In this document: one piece after another, positions 1-6,465 of the stretch
How the letters are laid out: every line of letters begins with the position of its first letter
Numbering within the stretch: the stretch's first letter is position 1
Assembly: GCA_900321845.1 (NCBI GenBank)
Contig: ONXT01000176.1
Span: 1-13,947 of the forward strand
Source: an uncultured Bacteroidales bacterium
GTDB lineage: Bacteria; Bacteroidota; Bacteroidia; Bacteroidales; WCHB1-69
Length of the DNA: 13,947 nt
Direction: 5' to 3'
Translations under genes and position numbers: made by a program
The notes under the pieces: generated by a model
Database searches by the model: none
What the model saw: only the letters and a program-made list of their open reading frames with translations
What the model was told of the DNA's origin: nothing

Positions 1-1
1 A

Positions 2-196
2 AATTACGAAAAAAGCATATTGGAGTACGAAGATGTGCAGGATGCCATGTCGTGCGCCCGTGCTGAGGGCAGGGAAGAAGGGAGAACAGAAGCAATTCTC
101 AGTACCGCCCGCAAATTACTTCAATTGGGTGTTTCTGTTTCTGACATAGTCAAAGCTACAGGTTTGAGCGAGGAGCAGGTAAGGGAGCTGAAATAA
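2..196 (+). CDS. C-terminal fragment of Rpn-family nuclease / PD-(D/E)XK transposase-like protein
   Basis: This is an open frame that enters from the left edge and stops with TAA at 194-196, giving about 64 residues with no start in the window. The visible part has a charged alanine/glutamate/glycine-arginine helix (the stretch ARAEGREEGRTEA) followed by KLLQLGVSVSDIVKATGLSE, a short helix-turn-helix-like tail. This tail is typical of the C-terminus of Bacteroidota Rpn-type proteins (recombination-promoting nuclease / putative transposase, PDDEXK_2 family), in which the nuclease core lies upstream; that core and its catalytic residues are outside the window, so nuclease function cannot be judged here. 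The family is known for scattered, often multi-copy genes. The gene ends just before a hairpin terminator. An unrelated protein with a similar EGREEGR tail is possible. Confidence 0.62.
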   Translation, partial: NYEKSILEYEDVQDAMSCARAEGREEGRTEAILSTARKLLQLGVSVSDIVKATGLSEEQVRELK

Positions 197-234
197 TTGC
201 TGCATAATTCCGAAATAGTTCCTTCCAGAATACA

Positions 235-270
235 AAAACAGCAACTTAATTGCCATTAAGTCGCTGTTTT
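235..270. terminator. bidirectional intrinsic terminator between the Rpn-like gene and tRNA-Val
   Basis: Two 16-base arms (235-250 and 255-270) flank a four-base loop TGCC. The arms pair at 15 of 16 positions. The single mismatch is A opposite C when read as plus-strand RNA but becomes a G-U wobble in minus-strand RNA, so the hairpin is fully paired for the tRNA transcript. The outer ends are A-run on the left and T-run on the right, which supplies a U tract in both directions (UUUU after the stem on plus, UUUUUG on minus). It lies 39 bases after the stop of the Rpn-like gene and just past the 3' end of the tRNA, so it probably ends both transcripts. Confidence 0.8.
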
Positions 271-276
271 CAATCG

Positions 277-351
277 TGGGAGCTACAGGATTCGAACCTG
301 TGACCCTCTGCTTGTAAGGCAGATGCTCTAAACCAGCTGAGCTAAGCTCCC
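277..351 (-). tRNA. tRNA-Val (anticodon UAC)
   Basis: Read on the minus strand this 75-base segment folds as a cloverleaf. The 7-bp acceptor stem is GGGAGCT (351-345) with AGCTCCC (284-278) and discriminator A at 277. The D arm carries AGCTCAGCTGGTTAGAGC-type sequence, the anticodon stem TCTGC/GCAGA encloses the loop CTTACAA giving anticodon UAC (valine codons GUA/GUG), and the T arm contains GGTTCGAATCC. The 3' CCA is not encoded (the next bases read CGA on the minus strand), so it would have to be added by the CCA-adding enzyme. A promoter box lies directly upstream and a hairpin terminator directly downstream, so it looks like a monocistronic tRNA gene. Confidence 0.95.
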
Positions 352-579
352 CCTCATTTAGAGGCTGCAAAAATACAGCTTTTTCGGTTACCACCGACAT
401 ATTTTTTGCGATTTTTCAATATTTTTTTATTTACTTGAAAATCAAATCGTTATCAACAATCCAAATCCATATTACAATAGATTTAGGTGAAAATATTTCT
501 GCAATCGGTGAATTGGAATGGAAGATTTTCGATCCCAAAGTGGAAATCATGAGGAATTGAGCCAACCTCTAACCTCTAC
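352..579. other. intergenic region between tRNA-Val and porX stop
   Basis: This AT-rich stretch holds the tRNA promoter box near its left end. The rest contains no convincing gene and no clear hairpin terminator for porX. A perfect 7-base tandem duplication (AACCTCT twice, 564-577) abuts the porX stop codon. A 41-codon plus-strand frame starting with TTG at 435 exists but has no supporting signals. Confidence 0.5.
368..375 (-). promoter_or_regulatory. -7 box of the tRNA-Val promoter
   Basis: On the minus strand the sequence is TATTTTTG, an exact match to the Bacteroidota sigma-ABfr -7 consensus TAnnTTTG. It sits 16 bases upstream of the mature tRNA 5' end (351), a suitable distance for a short 5' leader. 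No clear TTTG -33 element is visible at 19-21 bases further upstream, so only half of the promoter is supported by sequence. Confidence 0.6.
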
Positions 580-2130
580 CTATTTGGGCAGCAACTTGAC
601 GAAGGGGATGCACATCTCCTCCAGCGAAATGCCCCCGTGCTGGAAGGTATCCTTGTACATATTCACATATTGGTTGTAATTGTTGGGATACGCGAGGAAA
701 TTGTTGCCGGTGGTGAAAACGTACGATGCCGTCATGTTCTCCTTCGGCAGGAAAATATCCTCCGGACGGCGCACCTCGTAAACGTCACGCGATTTGCAGT
801 CGAGGTTCTTGCCCACCTTGTAGCGCAAGTTGGTGTTGGTTTCACGGTCGCCCACAATCTTGATCGGCTTCTCAATCTTGATGGTGCCATGGTCGGTGGT
901 GATGTAAATCGGCACCTTCTTCTCCGACAGGAACTTAATCATCTCCAGCATCACGGAATTGGAGAACCATGTAGCGGTTACGTGGCGGTACGATCTTTCG
1001 TCGTTAGCCAGCTCGCGAATCAGTTCGACATCCGTGCGGGCGTGCGAAAGCATATCCACGAAGTTGAAAACCACCACGTTCAACTGGTTTTGCATCACCT
1101 TGTAGAATCCCTCCAACGTCTTTCTGCCGAAATCCATATTCAGGATTTTCGAAAACGAGATTTTGCTGCTCTTGCCATACCGCTTCAGATACTCTTCCAA
1201 AAGCGGTTGCTCGAACTGGTTTTTGCCTCCTTCATCGTTCTCATTCAGCCAGTATTGCGGGTATTTTTTCGCGATTTCGGAGGGCATCAGGCCTGCAAAC
1301 ATGGCATTGCGCGCATAGTGCGTGGCGGTGGGCAGAATGCTGTAAAAAAGCGTCTCGTCATCCAACCGGTAATAGGGCAAAATATAGGGCAGAATGGTTT
1401 TCCATTGGTCGTAGCGGAGGTTGTCCACAACAAAAAGGAATGCGGTTTTCCCCTCCTGCAAATCGGGGAAAAGCTTCTCTTTCAATATGGTATGCGAAAA
1501 CAGCGGCTTCTCGGAACTGCGTCCGTGCAGCCAATCCTCATAGTTTTTGATGACAAATTTGGCGAACTGCAAATCCGCCTCTGTCTTCTGGTCGGCCAGC
1601 ATCTCCCCCACCCCGCTGTCTTCAATTTTGTCGAGTTCCAACTCCCAATAAACCAGCTCCTTATACAACATTTCCCACTCGGCGAGGGTCATACTGTCGG
1701 AAATTTTCAACGAGATGTCGCGGAAGGCCTGCTGATAGCCCATGGTGCTCTTCTCGTTCACGATCTTGTTGTTCTCGATATTCTTCTTCAGACACAGCAG
1801 AATCTGATTGGGCTTCACCGGCTTGATGAGGTAGTCGGCGATGTTGGCGCCGATGGCATCCTCCATAATGTGCTCCTCCTCACTCTTGGTAATCATCACC
1901 ACCGGCGTGTGCGGATGCACGGTCTTGATGTGTTTCAGGGTTTCAATGCCGCTTAATCCAGGCATGTTTTCGTCGAGAAAAATGATATCGACATCCTCAT
2001 TATCAAGAATTTGAATCGCCTCATTGCCGCTCACGGCGGGAATCACCTTGTAGCCCTTGTTTTCCAGGAAGATGATATGCGGTTTCAGCAGGTCGATTTC
2101 ATCATCCGCCCAAAGAATGGTTGTACTCAT
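580..2130 (-). CDS. porX: PorX: T9SS two-component response regulator with PglZ phosphatase-superfamily domain
   Basis: The protein has 516 residues, close to the usual PorX length. Residues 1-120 form a CheY-like receiver domain with the acidic pair D9-D10, phosphoacceptor D53 (in FLDENMPG), T81 and K103 (LIKP), all the expected active-site positions. A helical linker (about 120-215) leads to a PglZ domain of the alkaline phosphatase superfamily with candidate metal and catalytic residues D236 (FVVDNLR), T268/T270 (PTAT), D359 and H363 (FVDMLSH), D413-H414 (TTDHG) and H498 (QHGG). In Porphyromonas gingivalis, PorX works with the kinase PorY and the sigma factor SigP to control T9SS genes, and its PglZ domain is a zinc-dependent phosphodiesterase acting on oligonucleotides. 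All key residues are intact here, so it is probably active. No kinase gene is adjacent. It acts in the cytoplasm. The start is set by the conserved N-terminus MSTTILWADDE and is preceded by an AT-rich leader. Confidence 0.95.
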   Translation of the reverse strand: MSTTILWADDEIDLLKPHIIFLENKGYKVIPAVSGNEAIQILDNEDVDIIFLDENMPGLSGIETLKHIKTVHPHTPVVMITKSEEEHIMEDAIGANIADYLIKPVKPNQILLCLKKNIENNKIVNEKSTMGYQQAFRDISLKISDSMTLAEWEMLYKELVYWELELDKIEDSGVGEMLADQKTEADLQFAKFVIKNYEDWLHGRSSEKPLFSHTILKEKLFPDLQEGKTAFLFVVDNLRYDQWKTILPYILPYYRLDDETLFYSILPTATHYARNAMFAGLMPSEIAKKYPQYWLNENDEGGKNQFEQPLLEEYLKRYGKSSKISFSKILNMDFGRKTLEGFYKVMQNQLNVVVFNFVDMLSHARTDVELIRELANDERSYRHVTATWFSNSVMLEMIKFLSEKKVPIYITTDHGTIKIEKPIKIVGDRETNTNLRYKVGKNLDCKSRDVYEVRRPEDIFLPKENMTASYVFTTGNNFLAYPNNYNQYVNMYKDTFQHGGISLEEMCIPFVKLLPK

Positions 2131-2169
2131 ATTATAAATTGTTTAATCGTTGATTTGATTGTTGATTCT

Positions 2170-2198
2170 GTATAGAACAAATTACATAACGGACAAAA
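2170..2198 (-). promoter_or_regulatory. candidate porX promoter (TTTTG-N19-TATAC)
   Basis: On the minus strand TTTTG (2198-2194) is followed after 19 bases by TATAC (2174-2170), with spacing like that of Bacteroidota -33/-7 elements. The -7 part matches TAnnTTTG poorly beyond the initial TA, so this is a tentative call. It lies about 40 bases upstream of the porX start codon, which would give a short leader containing two GTTGATT (plus-strand reading) direct repeats at 2149-2155 and 2161-2167. Confidence 0.3.
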
Positions 2199-2281
2199 CG
2201 GGAAATAATTGTTTGTATTGACATTGACTTCATAGTTCTGCAACATTTATGGAATGGATGCGTCAATTCCCCAAAATCACG

Positions 2282-2289
2282 TATCTTTG
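2282..2289 (+). promoter_or_regulatory. -7 box of the thioredoxin-like/hisS operon promoter
   Basis: TATCTTTG matches the Bacteroidota -7 consensus TAnnTTTG exactly and is followed by CACGCT. It lies 22 bases before the ATG at 2312. A well-placed TTTG -33 element is not obvious. Because this box falls inside the longer possible reading frame starting at 2249, it argues for the downstream ATG at 2312 as the true start. A perfect tandem ATTGAC-ATTGAC (2217-2228) lies further upstream and could be an operator, without proof. Confidence 0.65.
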
Positions 2290-2311
2290 CACGCTAAAAA
2301 AATTTAGGAAC

Positions 2312-3493
2312 ATGCGCAATTTCTGTCTTGTCATCGGGCTGCTAACGTGTCTAATCTTCTCAGCATCAGCACAAAAGAAGGGCTACAACATCCGCATTAC
2401 CGATGACGGTCTTAAAGGGAAGTATTTTTTCGTCGGTTTTTACGGGGAAGAATCCTTCGTGCTGGACAGTGCTGTTGCCAAAAACAACACGCTGGTTTTC
2501 AAGGGGCGGAAGTTTCTCAACAATGGTTATTATAGAGTCATCGGGCAGAACGAAACGGGCATGCCGCTCATCATTGAGCAAAGCCGGAAGTTCGAGATGG
2601 ATTTTCTCGCCTCTCCCCCGCTCACCTCGAATGAGAACCGCATTTACAGAGACTACCTTTTGTCGAACGTGGAGCCACGAGCCTTCGTGCGTTCCGTCAC
2701 CTCTGCCGATCCCAACACATTGGTATCCAAATACATGCTTTTGGAAACATTCGGTCATGACACCCTCCTACCCGATGACGGCGACCTGCTGCGCCATCCG
2801 CATTACGACGAAATCACATGGCCGAAACTGGAAAATGCCGATGCCGCCACGCTGGACGACTTCTTCTACCGTCACAACACCAACCGCGAAATCGGCCGCT
2901 ACTACCTCGGCAGAAAAATCCTCCAACTGTGGAACACCGAGCAGGACAACGACCTGCTGGTTTATCTTTACGACAAATACTACTCACCGGAACTCAACCT
3001 CTTCGACGAAGAGCACGACCGGCTCATCCGCAGGCATGTGGAGCGGGCGCGACGTGTGCTCATCGGCGCGAAGATGCCCCCGCTGACGGCCTACGACGCG
3101 CAAGCCAAGCCCGAATCCACCACCAACATCCATCGCGCCTACACCGTCATCTGGTTCTGGGACCCCGACTGCGACGACTGCATGATTGAAACCCCGCAAC
3201 TACACCAGTTCTACCTCGAAAACGCCGACAAGTACGACTTCGAGGTGTTCGCCGTCTCCATCACCGAAGACATCGACCGGTGGAAGAAAACCTGCAAGGA
3301 GATGGGACTGTCATGGATCAACACCTGCTACGCAATGGGCGAGCCCAACTACGACTTCATCAACTATTTCAACATCCTCACCACACCCGGTTCCTTCCTG
3401 ATTGACAAAGACCATAAAATAATCATGCGTTCGTTTTCGTTAGACGAACTGCAAGACTTCTTTCAAAAGACCTATAAAAATTCAGAAGAATGA
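2312..3493 (+). CDS. exported thioredoxin-fold protein with CDDC motif (first of a tandem pair)
   Basis: The product is 393 residues when started at 2312. That start gives a clean type I signal peptide (residues 1-20, ending SASA before QKKG), whereas an in-frame ATG at 2249 would add 21 unlikely residues and would precede the promoter box. Residues about 21-105 resemble the beta-rich N-terminal domain seen in Bacteroidota thioredoxin-like proteins (DUF4369-like), about 110-260 is a helical middle domain (possibly DUF5106-like), and about 265-390 is a thioredoxin/TlpA-type fold. The active-site motif is C287-D-D-C290 in WFWDPDCDDC, and the cis-proline region is LTTPGSFLID. TlpA-like proteins reduce or exchange disulfides in the periplasm. 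An acidic CDDC site is unusual and may shift the redox potential; the substrate is unknown. The stop overlaps the next start by four bases (ATGA), which indicates translational coupling with its paralogue. Confidence 0.85.
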   Translation: MRNFCLVIGLLTCLIFSASAQKKGYNIRITDDGLKGKYFFVGFYGEESFVLDSAVAKNNTLVFKGRKFLNNGYYRVIGQNETGMPLIIEQSRKFEMDFLASPPLTSNENRIYRDYLLSNVEPRAFVRSVTSADPNTLVSKYMLLETFGHDTLLPDDGDLLRHPHYDEITWPKLENADAATLDDFFYRHNTNREIGRYYLGRKILQLWNTEQDNDLLVYLYDKYYSPELNLFDEEHDRLIRRHVERARRVLIGAKMPPLTAYDAQAKPESTTNIHRAYTVIWFWDPDCDDCMIETPQLHQFYLENADKYDFEVFAVSITEDIDRWKKTCKEMGLSWINTCYAMGEPNYDFINYFNILTTPGSFLIDKDHKIIMRSFSLDELQDFFQKTYKNSEE

Positions 3494-4986
3494 AAAGACT
3501 GGTATTCATTGCATTGTCCGCTCTCATACTGATTCCCTGCGGGCTTCAGGCACAAAAGAAGGGCGGCAAATCCTCCACCCAGACCAAAGGACACAACATC
3601 GTATTCAACATCAAAGACGCCAAAGACACAATGGTGGTTCTCGCCGTCTATTACCGCGACAAACTGATTCTAAAGGATTCCACCAAAGCATCCAAACCCG
3701 GTACATATATATTTAAAGGCGACAAGGAATACCAGGGCGGCCTTTACAAATTGGTGAGCCAGAAACATTATCCCTATCTCGACTTCATCATGGACGGGAG
3801 CCAGAATTTCACCGTCAATTGCGACACAACCGGCAACGTGAAGAACGTCTCCTACGTGAATTCGCCCCAAAACGAAATCCTGCTGGCTTTCCAGAAGAAA
3901 ACCGTTGACGCCCAAAAGGACATGAGCGACCTGCGACGCTATCACGAAGATGCAAAAAAAGAGAACAACCAGGCCGCCATGGATTTGTACGACGAGAAGA
4001 TGAAAAAACTGAACGAGGAGATGGAAACCTACATCTGGGATTTGATCAACGCGAATCCCGACTACCTGTTCTCAAAGATGCAGAGGGGCTACCAACAGGT
4101 CACCATCCCCGACAACCCGACACTGCCTGACGGCACCGTCGATTCCACCTTCCAAGCCCGCTACTTTTTCGCCCACTATTGGGACAACATCGACCTGGGC
4201 GACAGCCGGCTGATTTTCACGCCAGTTCTGGAACCCAAAATGAAGGACTACTTTGGGAAATGGCTGCAATACCAAGAGCCCGACACCATCAACAAGTATG
4301 TGGACATGGTTCTGGAAAAGGCAGAAAAGGACACGCTGATGTACCACTACTTTGTGGATTGGCTGGCTTACAAATACGAAAGCAGCAAAGTGCTCGGCCA
4401 CGACGGCATCTTTGTCCATATCGTGAAAAACAACCACATGAAGGGCAAATGCACATGGCTTGACGAGGACATTCTTCGCAAATACGAAAAAAGAGTCAAA
4501 CACCTCGACCCGTTGCTAATTGGAAAAAGGGCGATTGAGCTGGTCATCCCCGACACCACCCTCACCGACGACTACACGAAGTGGCACTCCTCCTATCGTC
4601 TGCCGAAACGCTACACCATCCTCTGGTTCTTCGACCCCGACTGTCCGACCTGCAAGAAAGAGTCCAAGAAACTACGCGAACTCTACGACTCCCTCGAACT
4701 GAAGGGAACCCGCAACTTCGACGTCTATGCCGTCGCCAACGATTCCGACCTCGATCGCTGGAAAAAATATGTGAAAGAGAACAACTACCCGTGGATCAAC
4801 GTGGGCGGCAACAAGGGCAACGTGGACTATCTCGAAGCATACAACATCTACGAAAGCGGCAACCCGGCCATGTTCATCATCGACAACTGGGACGATCACA
4901 AAATCATCCTCAACAAAAGGATTGAGATAAACACCATCCCCGAATTCCTCCAACAATACGAAAAACGATTCAACAGCAAAAAATAG
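3490..4986 (+). CDS. exported thioredoxin-fold protein with CPTC motif (second of a tandem pair)
   Basis: The product has 498 residues. It begins with a signal peptide (about 1-21, ending GLQA before QKKGG); a cysteine at residue 17 (LIPCG) is a poor lipobox because of proline at -1, so secretion rather than lipidation is more likely. An N-terminal beta-rich domain (about 35-125) is followed by a charged helical segment (about 130-185, likely coiled coil), a helical middle domain, and a C-terminal thioredoxin/TlpA fold (about 365-495). The active site is C385-P-T-C388 in WFFDPDCPTC, close to the CPxC sites of ResA/TlpA-type thiol-disulfide proteins. It is clearly a paralogue of the preceding gene: both share W-F-[WF]-DPDC-x-x-C, the DxDRWKK helix and a mature N-terminus QKKG, but this copy is about 100 residues longer, partly from the charged helix. 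It overlaps the upstream gene by 4 bases and hisS follows 14 bases later. Substrate unknown. Confidence 0.87.
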   Translation: MKRLVFIALSALILIPCGLQAQKKGGKSSTQTKGHNIVFNIKDAKDTMVVLAVYYRDKLILKDSTKASKPGTYIFKGDKEYQGGLYKLVSQKHYPYLDFIMDGSQNFTVNCDTTGNVKNVSYVNSPQNEILLAFQKKTVDAQKDMSDLRRYHEDAKKENNQAAMDLYDEKMKKLNEEMETYIWDLINANPDYLFSKMQRGYQQVTIPDNPTLPDGTVDSTFQARYFFAHYWDNIDLGDSRLIFTPVLEPKMKDYFGKWLQYQEPDTINKYVDMVLEKAEKDTLMYHYFVDWLAYKYESSKVLGHDGIFVHIVKNNHMKGKCTWLDEDILRKYEKRVKHLDPLLIGKRAIELVIPDTTLTDDYTKWHSSYRLPKRYTILWFFDPDCPTCKKESKKLRELYDSLELKGTRNFDVYAVANDSDLDRWKKYVKENNYPWINVGGNKGNVDYLEAYNIYESGNPAMFIIDNWDDHKIILNKRIEINTIPEFLQQYEKRFNSKK

Positions 4987-5000
4987 TTAAAAAGAAAGAG

Positions 5001-6353
5001 ATGACAGTCAAACCAAGTATTCCAAAAGGCACACGCGACTTCACTCCGGTGGAGATGATGCGCCGCAACTATATTTTCCAAACCATCCGCACCGTGTTCG
5101 AGAAGCACGCCTACCTGCCGATAGAGACACCAGCGATGGAGAACCTCTCCACACTGATGGGCAAGTACGGCGAAGAGGGCGACCGGCTGCTGTTCAAGGT
5201 GTTGAATTCCGGCGACTTCACCCATGGGGTGGATATGAACGAAGACTCCCCTACCCGCCTGGCCACGAAGATTTGCGAAAAGGGGCTGCGCTACGACCTC
5301 ACTGTGCCGTTCGCACGCTTTGTAGTGCAACACCAGAATGAAATCACACTGCCCTTCAAACGCTACCAAATGCAGCCAGTGTGGCGCGCCGACCGACCTC
5401 AGAAAGGCCGCTACCGCGAGTTCTACCAGTGCGACGCGGATGTCATCGGCACCACCTCCCTGCTCAACGAAGCGGAACTGATGCAAATCACCTCCGAGAT
5501 TTTCCAGAAGTTCGGCATCGATGTCGTCATCAAAATCAACAACCGCAAGATCTTGTCGGGCATCGCTGACGTTTTGTGCGCCTCCGACAAAATCACCGAC
5601 ATCTGCACCGCAATTGACAAACTGGACAAAATCGGCAAGGAAAACGTCTGCCAGGAGCTGATGGAGCGAGGACTCAGCTGCGAGGCCATCGACAAACTGC
5701 AACCCTTCTTTGATTTCAGCGGAAGCAACACGGAGAAACTCGCCAAGCTGGAGACGATTTTTGCAGAGAGCGAAATCGGACTGAAGGGGGTGGAAGAAAT
5801 CCGCAAAATGCTGGAGTACGCCGAAATGCTCGCCATCCCGACGGAAATCGAGCTGGACATCACCTTGGCGCGCGGCCTGAACTACTACACGGGCGCCATC
5901 TTTGAGGTAAAGGCCCGGAATGTCAGCATCGGCAGCATCTCCGGAGGCGGACGCTACGACAACCTCACCGGCATCTTCGGGCTGAAAAACGTTTCCGGCG
6001 TGGGCATCTCCTACGGCGCCGAACGCATCTACGACGTTCTCAACGAGCTGGGACTCTTCCCGAAATCGCTGGAATGCCCCGTGAAAGCCATCTTCATCAA
6101 CTTCGGTGAAAAGGAGGAGCAATATGCGCTGGCTGCATTACAACAATTGCGCGCCGAAGACATCACGGCAGAAATCTATCCCGACAAAGCCAAAATCGGC
6201 AAGCAGATGACCTTCGCCAACAACAAGGGAATCCCCTTCGTGATTATGGCCGGCGAAGACGAGATGAAAGAGAACGCTTTCACACTCAAAAACATGGAGA
6301 CAGGTGAACAGCAGAAACTGAACCTCGCCAAACTGATAGAGGAATTGCAATAA
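5001..6353 (+). CDS. hisS: histidine--tRNA ligase
   Basis: This 450-residue protein charges tRNA-His with histidine in the cytoplasm. It carries the class II synthetase motifs. It starts IPKGTRDFTP (residues 7-16, characteristic of HisRS), motif 1 follows near 30-50, motif 2 is at about 118-147 (RYQMQPVWRADRP then GRYREFYQCDAD), the histidine-specific loop ARGLNYYTG is at 290-298, GGGRYD at 315-320, and motif 3 (GVGISYGAERI) at about 333-343. Residues about 360-450 are the HGTP anticodon-binding domain. Length fits the family. The ATG is preceded by the purine-rich AAAGAAAGAG and lies 14 bases after the previous stop, so hisS is probably the last gene of the operon driven from 2282-2289. A strong hairpin terminator follows within 60 bases. 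Pairing with periplasmic thioredoxins looks like operon convenience rather than shared pathway. Confidence 0.97.
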   Translation: MTVKPSIPKGTRDFTPVEMMRRNYIFQTIRTVFEKHAYLPIETPAMENLSTLMGKYGEEGDRLLFKVLNSGDFTHGVDMNEDSPTRLATKICEKGLRYDLTVPFARFVVQHQNEITLPFKRYQMQPVWRADRPQKGRYREFYQCDADVIGTTSLLNEAELMQITSEIFQKFGIDVVIKINNRKILSGIADVLCASDKITDICTAIDKLDKIGKENVCQELMERGLSCEAIDKLQPFFDFSGSNTEKLAKLETIFAESEIGLKGVEEIRKMLEYAEMLAIPTEIELDITLARGLNYYTGAIFEVKARNVSIGSISGGGRYDNLTGIFGLKNVSGVGISYGAERIYDVLNELGLFPKSLECPVKAIFINFGEKEEQYALAALQQLRAEDITAEIYPDKAKIGKQMTFANNKGIPFVIMAGEDEMKENAFTLKNMETGEQQKLNLAKLIEELQ

Positions 6354-6407
6354 GACAAAGCCCATCAGCCACAACGGCTTCCAAAACAGAAATAGCAAAA
6401 GCCCAAT

Positions 6408-6447
6408 AAAAAAAAAGAATCACGCAAAATTACGTGATTCTTTTTTT
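6408..6447. terminator. bidirectional terminator between hisS and the convergent membrane-protein gene
   Basis: The arms A7-GAATCACG (6410-6424) and CGTGATTC-T7 (6433-6447) pair perfectly over 15 bases around an 8-base loop. The core is an 8-bp stem (GAATCACG/CGTGATTC) flanked by A and T runs, giving a U tract in either direction. It lies between the 3' ends of hisS (plus) and the 6466-7638 gene (minus), 55-60 bases and about 20 bases from their stops, and most likely terminates both. Confidence 0.9.
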
Positions 6448-6465
6448 ATGATGAATGATGCAGGA

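Noticed and set aside
361..379. Small inverted repeat GCTG/CAGC around the tRNA promoter box
   Set aside because: Only four base pairs with an eight-base spacer; expected by chance and not evidence for an operator.
116..400. 94-codon minus-strand open frame
   Set aside because: It runs across the tRNA-Val gene, its promoter box and the terminator; the tRNA cloverleaf and the plus-strand Rpn-like frame explain the sequence.
435..560. 41-codon plus-strand frame beginning with TTG (MKIKSLSTIQIHITIDLG and onward)
   Set aside because: It reads smoothly but has no promoter box, ribosome site or recognisable similarity, and it is short enough to arise by chance in AT-rich DNA.
637..1956. 439-codon open frame on the plus strand
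   Set aside because: It is antisense to porX. The translation is histidine- and valine-rich, resembles no family and mirrors the third-codon bias of porX, whose domains and catalytic residues are unambiguous on the minus strand.
2249..2311. Upstream ATG giving a 21-residue extension of the first thioredoxin-like protein
   Set aside because: The extension places charged and aromatic residues before an otherwise ideal signal peptide and would have to be transcribed through its own -7 box at 2282-2289.
4896..6122. 408-codon open frame on the minus strand
   Set aside because: It lies antisense to hisS and the end of the second thioredoxin gene and has the same shadow-type histidine/valine/alanine-rich composition. 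HisRS motifs on the plus strand explain the region.
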